Assembly: GCF_014636315.1 (NCBI RefSeq)
Contig: NZ_BMED01000004.1
Coordinates: 62,001 to 126,000 of the forward strand
DNA: 64,000 nucleotides
Reading direction: 5' to 3'
Origin: Parundibacterium terreum
GTDB taxonomy: Bacteria; Pseudomonadota; Gammaproteobacteria; Burkholderiales; Burkholderiaceae_D
Part shown: positions 55,417-63,496 of the stretch, one piece after another
How positions within the stretch are numbered: position 1 is the first letter of the stretch
Layout of the letters: every line of letters begins with the position of its first letter
Made by a program: the position numbers and the translations under genes
Notes under the pieces: generated by a model
What the model saw: the letters and a program-made list of their open reading frames with translations, nothing else
The model's database searches: none
What the model was told of the DNA's origin: nothing

Positions 55417-56085
55417 TTGAAAAATTTAAGGCAACAATTTATTGAGTTTGCGGTTCAAACTGGCGTTATTAGTTTTGGCAGTTTTGTGACCAAGGCTGGC
55501 CGCACTTCTCCTTATTTTTTCAACGCCGGGTTGTTCAACGACGGAGCGAATTTAGGCAAGTTGGCTTCATTTTATTCTCAAACTTTATTAAATTCCGGTA
55601 TTGAATTTGATATGCTTTTTGGGCCTGCCTACAAAGGTATCACTCTAGCTTCCGCCACTGCTGTTGCACTTGCTGCTAAGGGAAGCAATGTGCCTTTTGC
55701 TTTTAATCGTAAAGAGGCCAAGGATCATGGGGAGGGCGGAACGATAGTTGGTGCCAAGCTAAAAGGCAGGGTTGTCATCATTGATGACGTCATCTCTGCA
55801 GGTACCTCGGTGCGCGAATCGGTTGAAATTATATCTGCAGCTGGAGCGACTCCTTGTGCTGTTTTGATAGCGCTCGATAGAATGGAGCGCTCTGGTAAGG
55901 ATCATGCTCTATCGCCGAAGTCGGCGGTGCAAGAGGTAAGTGAGACATTTGGCATACCTGTCCTGTCCATCGCCAATTTAAATGACCTGTTCGACTATTT
56001 GACTGCACAAATTGGCGTGGATACAGAACTAACGCGTTACAAAGACTCCGTTGCCGAATACAGGGATCGATACGGTGCCAGTTAA
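55417..56085 (+). CDS. pyrE: Orotate phosphoribosyltransferase, AT-rich with TTG start
   Basis: 222 residues. The start is TTG with GAGG upstream; no in-frame ATG exists nearby. PyrE motifs: FGSFVTKAGRTSPYFFNAGLF, GPAYKGITLA, and the PRPP loop VVIIDDVISAGTSVRE. It makes orotidine monophosphate. Codon use is AT-rich (one 60-base sample at 55561 has 15 G or C), while xthA and manC on either side are GC-rich. This suggests transfer or replacement of an otherwise standard gene. Confidence 0.93.
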   Translation: MKNLRQQFIEFAVQTGVISFGSFVTKAGRTSPYFFNAGLFNDGANLGKLASFYSQTLLNSGIEFDMLFGPAYKGITLASATAVALAAKGSNVPFAFNRKEAKDHGEGGTIVGAKLKGRVVIIDDVISAGTSVRESVEIISAAGATPCAVLIALDRMERSGKDHALSPKSAVQEVSETFGIPVLSIANLNDLFDYLTAQIGVDTELTRYKDSVAEYRDRYGAS

Positions 56086-56198
56086 GTTTACTCTTTGAGA
56101 TCTCTTATGCCCTCTGGCTTGGTTGGCACTATAAAAAAGTACGGGCCACCTCGTAATTTTTGTGCCAGATTTAATTTGCAGAGTAAATTAAAAATGGC

Positions 56199-57656
56199 TT
56201 AGCTGGTCAGGCGGCCATAAACATCGTCAAAACGCACGATATCATCTTCGCCCAAGTATGAACCTGATTGAACTTCTATAAGTTCCAAGTTTGTTTCTCC
56301 CTGATTTTCCAATCGATGTTTTACGCCCAGCGGAATATACGTTGACTCGTTTGCAGTTAGCGTCATTGTCTCCTCGCCTCTTGTAACCAGAGCCGTTCCG
56401 CTGACCACAATCCAGTGCTCTGCGCGATGATGATGCATTTGCATGGACAGCCGGCCACCCGGCTTGACTACAATGCGCTTAACCTGGAAATATTCACCGC
56501 TGTCGACTGAATCATAATGCCCCCAGGGCCGGTACACCTTGCGATGGTTATCTGCTTGTGCATAATTGCCCTCCCGCAAGCGACTTACAATACGCTTGAT
56601 ATTCTGGGTATTACTCTTGTTTGTTACAAGTACCGCATCTGGGGTTTCCACCACGATCACGTCGTCCAGCCCCAGACAAGTCACTAGCCGGCTGTCGGAG
56701 ATCACTAGACAGTTACGTGAGTCTTCCATCATCACGTCGCCCTGCAGGACGTTGCCTTGGGCGTCCTTAGGCGATACCTGCCACACTGCATCCCAGGCAC
56801 CGACGTCCGACCAACCTGCGTCAAACGGTACCACACAGCCGCGAATGTCGAGGTCCGCCGCCTTGGGCAATTTCTCCATCACTGCATAATCGATCGAATC
56901 AGATGGACAAGCCAGGAACGCGGCCTTGTCAACCCGCACAAAGTCGCAGTCCACCTTAGCTCGCTGCATTGATTCCTGGCAGGCTGCCAGCATCGGCGGG
57001 TTGAAATACCCAATCGCAGCCAGCCACACGCTGGCCCGCATCATGAAGATTCCGCTGTTCCACAGATGTGAGCCGCTGGCAAGATACTGCTGGGCGGTCT
57101 CCAGCGCCGGTTTCTCAACAAAGGCCTGCAAGGCCCTCACCGGAGATCCGGACAAACGATCGCCTACATGGATATAGCCATAGCCTGTCTCTGGGCGATC
57201 CGGCACGATTCCAAAGGTCACCATAGCGCCCGACATCGCCTGCGGCAGGCCCTGCTCAATGGCCAGGTGGAACCTCTCAGTATCAGTGATCACATGATCA
57301 GCCGGCATTACAAGCAATACCGCATCCTGCTGGTGCGAGGTGGCCGCCAGAGCAGCCAGCGTCAGGGCTGGCGCCGTATTCCTGCCGGCAGGCTCCAACA
57401 ATAGCGTTGAGGCTTTAAAGCCGACCGCCCGCAATTGCTCTGCAGTAATGAATCGATATTCTTCGTTGCAGACTACGATCATATCAGGGGCGACCGGAAG
57501 CGAGCCGCTGAACTGGTGCAGGCGGGTAGCGGTGGCCTGCAGCATGGTTTCTTTGCCGACCACGGCCAACAACTGTTTTGGATGCTTTTCCCGGGACAGC
57601 GGCCATAAGCGTGTGCCGGACCCGCCCGATAAAATAACTGGCTGAAGTGAAATCAT
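56199..57656 (-). CDS. manC: Mannose-1-phosphate guanylyltransferase / mannose-6-phosphate isomerase
   Basis: 485 residues. N-terminal nucleotidyltransferase signature LSGGSGTRLWPLSR and EKHPKQLL, middle FVEKPALETAQQY and AGWSDVGAWDAVW, and a C-terminal cupin-type isomerase domain with RPWGHYDSVDSGE, KPGGRLSMQMHHHRAEHW. It makes GDP-mannose for surface polysaccharides. Its GC-rich composition (39 of 60 in one sample) differs from pyrE. It opens the surface-polysaccharide region of the right part. Confidence 0.93.
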   Translation of the reverse strand: MISLQPVILSGGSGTRLWPLSREKHPKQLLAVVGKETMLQATATRLHQFSGSLPVAPDMIVVCNEEYRFITAEQLRAVGFKASTLLLEPAGRNTAPALTLAALAATSHQQDAVLLVMPADHVITDTERFHLAIEQGLPQAMSGAMVTFGIVPDRPETGYGYIHVGDRLSGSPVRALQAFVEKPALETAQQYLASGSHLWNSGIFMMRASVWLAAIGYFNPPMLAACQESMQRAKVDCDFVRVDKAAFLACPSDSIDYAVMEKLPKAADLDIRGCVVPFDAGWSDVGAWDAVWQVSPKDAQGNVLQGDVMMEDSRNCLVISDSRLVTCLGLDDVIVVETPDAVLVTNKSNTQNIKRIVSRLREGNYAQADNHRKVYRPWGHYDSVDSGEYFQVKRIVVKPGGRLSMQMHHHRAEHWIVVSGTALVTRGEETMTLTANESTYIPLGVKHRLENQGETNLELIEVQSGSYLGEDDIVRFDDVYGRLTS

Positions 57657-57948
57657 GTTTTTATCTTTCTGTTTGCACGTAGTCGGTGCTTCATTCTTAA
57701 ATTTTACGAAGAGTGGGCGCTACGCGGGCGGACCAAACCTCTCACAGTTGTCTCGATATCATTGGCACAAATACAAATACTCTATTAGTACGACGATTGT
57801 TAGAGCACACTGGTCAGAAAAACATTTTTTCAAGATGGTGTCGCGAAGACTCCGAATACTAAGTGGAGAAAATCTCTGCCAATCCGAATTTAGAGTGTCA
57901 AGCTGCTACTTGAGCATGTGAGGCATAAGGTTTATGTACTTAAATCGT
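57657..57948. other. AT-rich gap between manC and the methyltransferase gene
   Basis: 292 bp, AT-rich, on the 5' side of manC and the 3' side of the methyltransferase. No gene, repeat or clear terminator seen; probably manC promoter sequence. Confidence 0.5.
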
Positions 57949-59583
57949 TTATACACATATCTCTGCCTCAGAAATTAATTGCTTTTTTTTATATACGCCA
58001 TGCAGTTCAGTAGAACGTCCTCCACTGACCCAATGGAGTGCTTCGGCGGCAACTAAATTTTTCAAAAATTGTATATCTTGTTCTGATTGGAGAGAGTAAT
58101 TGTCAGCATAAGTAGTATCTATCACTCGCCACAAAAAAGCGCTTCGCTTATATATATGCTCTGGAACAAGATAGGCTTCCAATTTTGTTTCTAGTTCCTC
58201 ACTGCGTATCCCCTCGAAACAGCCGATCGAAAAATCTCGGTCGCTTAGAGTGCTATCAACTTCTTTTGTGTGGGCATTAAGTCTTAGGCGCGCAGGCAAT
58301 TGTGACATCGCCACTGCTGCAGCATCAGCAGCCTCTGGCCATAGACGATTTCCGTTTCTACCGATTTGTTCACCAATACTCCAAAATTCCCCATTGTCTG
58401 TGAGGCGCTCATTGATTTGAGCGAGTACAAGTTCTATATTCGCGACGTGATGCAATGCGGATACACATACAATAATGTCGAATTGCCCGTTACCTGGTAT
58501 GCCGTCATTAATATCTCCGATTAAGCATTGAATACTGGTATTTGTACTTGCTGACTTCAAACGCTGAGCTGCACGCCGAATCAACTCTTCACTTGCATCC
58601 AGAAGAGTTAATTCTACAGATCCTATGCAATGACTTAGTATCATTTCCTCAATCCGCGCTGCACCAGCACAAATTGATAAAATACGAAGTGAACGCAGTG
58701 CGCTAAGTGATGCTGCTCGGGCAAAGAAATCTGGTGGGTCCTGAGGAATTAATGTACCTAAGCATCTCATCGCAAAGTCAAATACAGCTTCTTGATCATT
58801 TGGAACTAGCTTTGCAAGTCGGGCGTGGGCGCGATTTCTTTGCATTTCCAGGAAGTTACTACTTAGTTTCTCTATCGTCGCTGACCCTACAACTCCGTTT
58901 TCCACATTAGGTGCAATTTGCGGGCCATACATTTCATGAGTGTAGGCTCCCGAAAAGTGATGTAATTCATTTTTCAATCTGTAGGCATAACTACTTAGTG
59001 CATTTGTTAATCCAATCTCGTGACGTGAGCAGATACGCAGTTGGGCGATTAAACAATGCGCTCCTGGATGCTCCGCGGATACGCACGTGACATGAAATTT
59101 TCCAACCAAAGAAGTATAGGCGCGCAAGTCCAATTGAATTTCTTGCTCCGCGGCCTCAGGAAGACCCCCAATACTCATGCTACATATCTGATTGTTACGC
59201 GCCTCCGCTGTCAGTCCATTTGGCTCAAATTGAATTTGCAGTTCAGCGGGACATTTGAGGTCAAAAGGACTGCTTGCACTTAGAATTAAAATATACTCCG
59301 TACCAATCGAAATAAACGGCGTGACCAACGATTCACCTGATTCAAGCACTGCAACGTAACGATGCCCAAGTTGAAAGGAGCACCCAACTACAGATGCCGG
59401 CACAGCCACGCCATTTCTATTAATTTTGTGCAGCTTGGACAATGGGTAGATCTCTAGTTCAAACGAAGTTTGCTTCGTTGATTCTTCTTGCTGAGGTTGT
59501 TGACGGACACCAACAGTATCGTCTTCCCGCCAGCCTCTCTGATGGCGAGCAAAGTAGCGTAAGAAATGTTGGACGAGTTGCAT
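57949..59583 (-). CDS. Two-domain SAM-dependent methyltransferase
   Basis: 544 residues. The first 200 or so form a beta-rich domain with no family I know (SASSPFDLKCPAELQIQFEP, GKFHVTCVSAEHPGAH). The second half is a class I methyltransferase: LRILSICAGAARIEEMIL is motif I, TLLDASEELIRRA motif II, FDIIVCVSALHHVANIE motif IV. A short C-terminal part ends HWVSGGRSTELHGVYKKK. The gene sits next to manC, so a polysaccharide or lipid substrate is plausible. Sampled composition (28 of 60 G or C) is lower than the core. Confidence 0.75.
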   Translation of the reverse strand: MQLVQHFLRYFARHQRGWREDDTVGVRQQPQQEESTKQTSFELEIYPLSKLHKINRNGVAVPASVVGCSFQLGHRYVAVLESGESLVTPFISIGTEYILILSASSPFDLKCPAELQIQFEPNGLTAEARNNQICSMSIGGLPEAAEQEIQLDLRAYTSLVGKFHVTCVSAEHPGAHCLIAQLRICSRHEIGLTNALSSYAYRLKNELHHFSGAYTHEMYGPQIAPNVENGVVGSATIEKLSSNFLEMQRNRAHARLAKLVPNDQEAVFDFAMRCLGTLIPQDPPDFFARAASLSALRSLRILSICAGAARIEEMILSHCIGSVELTLLDASEELIRRAAQRLKSASTNTSIQCLIGDINDGIPGNGQFDIIVCVSALHHVANIELVLAQINERLTDNGEFWSIGEQIGRNGNRLWPEAADAAAVAMSQLPARLRLNAHTKEVDSTLSDRDFSIGCFEGIRSEELETKLEAYLVPEHIYKRSAFLWRVIDTTYADNYSLQSEQDIQFLKNLVAAEALHWVSGGRSTELHGVYKKKQLISEAEICV

Positions 59584-60296
59584 GTTTTATCCAGATCAAG
59601 AAGGAGCTAAAGTTCGCTGGCAGGTTCTAATTTGATATTAAATTACAAACTATAGGGCAAATTGATAATTTATACAAAAGATACGATCGTGGTGTAGCAT
59701 TTTTTTTAAATACGGCTTGTCTATTTTGGAGGTTTAGCCCGCCTCCTCTGAGCGTTTTTGCTTATTAAGAAATTTTGGTTAGTATCTGCTGCTATTTGGA
59801 ATCGACCTGAACGCACGAATTGCGAATGAGGCAAAATATGCTTATTGCCTCTCATGCTCACCCAAACAGAGCAATTCCACGAGGCTCGTCAGGTAACTAT
59901 TAACCTAGACGCCTTTGAACAGACAACTTCACTACTACGACTGAGACAGATTGTTGATTGGTAAATCAACATTTCCGTTGCCTGTGTAGGGCGGAACAAT
60001 GAAACAGCGCTTCGGTGACACCGCTCCTCATCAAGACGGCTAAGGGCAAGCTGAGTCTTTACCAGTTGGACAAGAATGTCGAAGCATCTGAACGTCGGGG
60101 CACGTCATACATCGGCATGATTTGCCGGAATTTGTATTACTTGCGTGATTTTTAGTGACTGCGAGAAATTGCTTGCAAAACGTTGAGGAATGTAACGAAT
60201 GATTACGATGCTAGGACTGAATTTGTGAATGGCCTAACATAGTTCTCGTGGTGATCTCAGCAAGGAAATGATTTAAACTAAATTTGAGGTGGCAGA
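59584..60296. other. Gap 59.6-60.3 kb, accessory region
   Basis: 713 bp, AT-rich. GAGGCAA (59828-59834) pairs with TTGCCTC (59845-59851) as a hairpin. A 36-codon frame from ATG 59854 to 59964 (MLTQTEQFHEAR) has no recognisable family. A further open stretch reads TPLLIKTAKGKLSLYQ near 60020-60070 but has a stop each side. The region looks like decayed genes. Confidence 0.45.
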
Positions 60297-60518
60297 ATGG
60301 GCAATCCTATACAAAGGCATGAAAGGAGAGGTAACGGACCTAGTTTTGCTCCGTATGTTGGTCGTAGGTTTTCAGATTCAGTTGGTGAGACAACAGCGGC
60401 GGCCGGAGGAAATGGGAACACCTTTCTCTACCCACTCTTGTTGTACGGGTTGGCTTATTTGGCTTACCTCTTATTTCGTTTAGGTTGGTTTCCTTCTTCA
60501 GATCACTTACATCCTTGA
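60297..60518 (+). CDS. Small single-pass membrane protein, unknown
   Basis: 73 residues. A good ribosome-binding site (GAGGTGG) lies seven bases upstream of the ATG, and a strong terminator follows 19 nt after the stop. The N-terminal half is polar and Arg/Gly-rich (RHERRGNGPSFAPYVGRRF). One membrane helix spans FLYPLLLYGLAYLAYLLF, then a short tail. No family recognised. The signals on both sides support a real gene, not a chance frame. Confidence 0.55.
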   Translation: MGNPIQRHERRGNGPSFAPYVGRRFSDSVGETTAAAGGNGNTFLYPLLLYGLAYLAYLLFRLGWFPSSDHLHP

Positions 60519-60672
60519 AGTTAATTTGCAATTGACAATGCCCTCGCCAGGAAAGGCTTGGGCATTTTTTTCGGATGTCCGGTTTAAATTTCATCCATTG
60601 CGATGTATGCTGCGTGGCCTTGGCTTACCTAGCACGATCTTTTGTTCGATAAATTGACTCGGTCAGTTTGAT
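60519..60672. other. Segment between the small-protein stop and the IS21 remnant
   Basis: Contains the terminator at 60537-60571 and then about 100 bp of sequence with no recognisable feature. Confidence 0.5.
60537..60571 (+). terminator. Terminator after the small membrane protein gene
   Basis: AATGCCC-tc-GCC-aggaaa-GGC-tt-GGGCATT, followed by an uninterrupted T-run through 60571. The outer stem is 7 bp and perfect. Confidence 0.88.
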
Positions 60673-61072
60673 TTATCTCCACTGATTGGCAAATTCTGCC
60701 ATTCGGCCATACGACGCTTCGGATCCCAGTTCTTTCAGATCTAAATGCAGTGGTTTCAGACTGCGTCGCTGCTTACGATTGCCAGCCTCAATCTTTAACC
60801 AGTACGAAAGCCGGAACGCGTATTTATCGACGGCACTGACTGTTCGCAGCTCCGCATTGGCCGGCTTGGTGATTTCCGAGCGCAGGTAGCGCCGGGCGGT
60901 TTTTCGTGAGATGGTTAGCGTTCTTGCGATCTCTCAAGGAAACACGGTCACGAGTCTGCTAGCGGTGAATAATGCTTAGTAATGCTACGTGGATCACTCT
61001 AGTCACCTATCCATCAAGGCAAGTCGGATTGTGTTCAATAGTGGATCAGAATTACGTGCAAATTTCCCGACA
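60673..61072 (-). pseudogene. IS21-family element remnant (IstA N-terminus and left end)
   Basis: Minus-strand frame ending at 60673 reads IARTLTISRKTARRYLRSE, then RKQRRSLKPLHLDLKELG and YGRMAEFANQWR, matching the N-terminal part of the IS21-type IstA transposase. The frame is broken upstream: GTTTCCTTGAGAG-ATC appears to lack one GA dinucleotide that would restore VSLREIARTL. Beyond it lies an end-like sequence starting TGTCGGG at 61072, with two GTGGATCA motifs (60989 and 61041) like the repeated ends of IS21 elements. Everything past about residue 90 of IstA, and IstB, is missing. Confidence 0.75.
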
Positions 61073-61087
61073 ATTCAGTAGTAAAAC

Positions 61088-61115
61088 TCAAAAATAGAAA
61101 CGGGCCGAAGCCCGT
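61088..61115 (-). terminator. UUCG-loop terminator of the beta-helix protein gene
   Basis: On the minus strand ACGGGC-TTCG-GCCCGT followed by TTCTATTTTT. A 6-bp perfect stem with the stable UUCG loop, 49 nt after the stop codon at 61164. Confidence 0.88.
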
Positions 61116-61163
61116 CAAGTACCTACTTGCGAATCCCATCCTATGAAGATGGTCAGCGGCTTT

Positions 61164-62291
61164 TTATTCCGTGGCGCTAGAAACACATGGCCAATGATAG
61201 GAGCCTGTGACATATCCTGACTGAAAATTTCCCGTAGCATGTGGAGCACCGGTAGTAGAATCAACATCTAGAGCATAGTACTGCCAACCGCAGCGTAGGC
61301 CAGTAAATGGAGTCATCGTCAAATTATTGCCTGTGACGGTTGCAGATGTGGCGCCACCCAAATAGATGCCGTAGCCAAAGGTGCCGCTCCCCGTATTGTT
61401 CGTTACACTTGGCCCCATCGCATAGTTGCAATTGCCATTTGTGACGTTGCACCAGAGATGCGTTCCCACCGACAGCGCAACATGGAAGTGCTGACCACAG
61501 CAAGTTTGGATTGTATTATTTCTTACATATGAACCGGTAAAGTCTACCGGCGTCGTGCCCCCCATAACAGGATCAACAATTATTGCGCTATAAGCTGACT
61601 GGCTCGAATTAGCTATCCAGTTATTCTCTATGATTGTGTTGGTGCCGCCAAAAAATGAGATGCCGCCATCGGTTGCATCTCTAACCTCGTTATTGGCTAC
61701 ATAGGCGTTGCTACAGCGTATGGTAATTCCGTCCGCCCATTGTCCACCAGCGGCTGGCAAATGGATACCGTTCGAGCCTACATAGTTATTTGTTAACGTC
61801 AAATAGCTACAATTCGGGTCGTCAGCAGCATCTAATGCGACAAATCCAATGGTGTGTTCCAAACGCACGTGGTCGACCGTGTTTATGCTGCCCCTGACAC
61901 CAAGTAATGGACTCGGCCCGTAGTACGCGTTATTTGCCTTATTACCATCTATTTTGATAGATTTAATTGAAATGTTATTTCCGTAGGCATCAACCAAAGC
62001 AAATGGGGTCGTTGGTGGAGACGGCATCGGCCTATTATCTGCCAGTTTCAAATTGGCCTTTAATGAGTCGTTAGTTGGGTATCCGGTGGTGAATAGAGAG
62101 TTGTTTGAGTTAAGCAAAACCGCATTATTAAGTGTGAACTGAGCGCCCTGGCAAAGCTCGGCGATATTTGTCGCGCGAAGTGCATTATTTATATCTACTT
62201 CTGTTCCACCGTTAATGCAGGCACGAGCGAATGGAGCTGAGAACAAGTACAACGAAATGATCAGAGCGACAACGAGTTTCACAGGTGACAT
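61164..62291 (-). CDS. Secreted right-handed parallel beta-helix protein
   Basis: 375 residues from ATG 62291, with GGAGG six bases upstream. A Sec signal peptide (SPVKLVVALIISLYLFSAPF) precedes a series of short strands with N-rich turns: SIKSIKIDGN, TNNYVGSNGIHLPAAG, VANNEVRDATDGGISF, IENNWIANSS, VTGNNLTM. This is the pectate-lyase-like beta-helix of polysaccharide-binding or -degrading proteins. Catalytic residues cannot be placed. It has a promoter region and terminator of its own in the accessory zone, so may be a late-acquired surface factor. Confidence 0.8.
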   Translation of the reverse strand: MSPVKLVVALIISLYLFSAPFARACINGGTEVDINNALRATNIAELCQGAQFTLNNAVLLNSNNSLFTTGYPTNDSLKANLKLADNRPMPSPPTTPFALVDAYGNNISIKSIKIDGNKANNAYYGPSPLLGVRGSINTVDHVRLEHTIGFVALDAADDPNCSYLTLTNNYVGSNGIHLPAAGGQWADGITIRCSNAYVANNEVRDATDGGISFFGGTNTIIENNWIANSSQSAYSAIIVDPVMGGTTPVDFTGSYVRNNTIQTCCGQHFHVALSVGTHLWCNVTNGNCNYAMGPSVTNNTGSGTFGYGIYLGGATSATVTGNNLTMTPFTGLRCGWQYYALDVDSTTGAPHATGNFQSGYVTGSYHWPCVSSATE

Positions 62292-62907
62292 AAGTACCTC
62301 CATTTGAGTTGATGGTTTATATGGTCGTTAATTCGATAGCTTAAGTCTTGCCAGTTAGCCAAAGGTCATTATCACTACATCAATGCAAACTCAATCACTA
62401 ACGAGGGATAAGTATTGCTCTTTTGATATAACTCCACAACAATTTTTTGCAATTTCTGCAAGGCAATAGTATTTATTGCGATATCTGGCAGCTCAAAAGT
62501 TAGCCCTGGTTGCCCCCGAGCTTATGAAATTTGGGTAAGCTAGTTCTGAGTCGCGATGAGCAAATCTGTATTGGTTTTATAGGTTGGAAGACCTGAAAGT
62601 AATGGTGAGGCTTGGAGGCGGGGCCTACAACGAGAGCAGGTCCCACATGGCCCTCGGCGGTCAATCGTCAGTGAAATATCCCCGTTCTGCGAGCCATTGC
62701 GGCCCCGCAGCAGTGCTTGTGTAAGTCGAAAACCACCCTGAAAGTGGTCCAAAAAAACCTTGCAAATTAGCTCATCTGAGACGCGTTTGCAGCTAATGCT
62801 TTGAATTTCGCAGCTAATTCTTTCTCGGCGAACGCTCCATTTCTTATCTTCTTAACGAGACGTCATCTTACGTCATCCTTTGAAAGATAAAATTTCGGAA
62901 GGGAAGC
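62292..62907. other. Gap 62.3-62.9 kb, accessory region
   Basis: 616 bp. GCAGCTAAT occurs at 62789-62797 and 62810-62818, a 21-bp period. ACCAC-CCTGAAA-GTGGT hairpin near 62731. A short 70-codon minus-strand frame at 62540-62752 has no recognisable domain. The remainder looks like remnants. Confidence 0.4.
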
Positions 62908-63183
62908 TCATTCCGGGACCAACAAGAGGGCATTTTCAGAGCTGACGATTAAACCCTTGGCTGTAACTGTGACCGCCGTGGGGTGACTCAAGCTACTCGG
63001 CAATGCGCCAAGTCCGATGCCAACTTTGCCTGCCACCCCGCCGACCGTGGTAACGGCGCCGTCGGGAGTAATCTTGCGCACGGCGTTATTGCCCCTATCT
63101 GCCAGATAGACGCTGCCGCTCGTGTCAACCGCAATCCCCAAGGGATACCACCCGCGCTCGTGGCATTTCTTTTGTACACCGAA
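62908..63183 (-). pseudogene. NHL-repeat protein, C-terminal fragment
   Basis: About 92 codons, open only from a stop at 63184. The 77-residue core reads GIAVDTSGSVYLADRGNNAV and RKITPDGAVTTVGG, one clear NHL repeat and part of a second, then LIVSSENALLLVPE and the stop. No start with a ribosome-binding site. The reading in another frame just upstream (SAGGIP) could join by a single-base change. Either a decayed gene or the end of a frameshifted one. Confidence 0.6.
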
Positions 63184-63496
63184 TCAGTGTAAAACGGGTG
63201 CTCTCGTTTGCCCGCTGTTAGACGATAGTCAATTGTTCGTGGGAAGTCGTTTTGCTTGCGTGGCGCTCGCAAACCGGGAATTGCTACGCTTTAGATGCAC
63301 GGCAGTCGTCGAAGACTGTTGCTTAAACAGAATTGCAGGCTCAATTTGTGCTCGTTAATTTAGGCAAATTCGGGCGCGCGACTTCCCTTGTACCTATTCA
63401 AAGCTTGCCAGAGTTTATGCATATTTAACTCCTCGTCCGTCATTTGAAGGAAGATACTCGGCTACCACTGGTGCAGCCGAGTATCTGCCTGCTAAC
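63184..63496. other. Gap 63.2-63.5 kb, accessory region
   Basis: Contains a 12-bp perfect hairpin (63452-63486) and a 27-codon minus-strand frame starting MTDEELNMHKLW. No supported gene. Confidence 0.45.
63452..63486 (-). terminator. 12-bp hairpin downstream of the esterase gene
   Basis: AGATACTCGGCT (63452-63463) pairs exactly with AGCCGAGTATCT (63475-63486). On the minus strand it is followed by TCCTTC, a weak T-tract, 10 nt after the esterase stop. Confidence 0.6.

Noticed and set aside
60020..60160. A decayed glutathione-dependent formaldehyde-activating protein (LSLYQ segment)
   Set aside because: The match is limited to a few residues, and the cysteine motifs of that family are missing.
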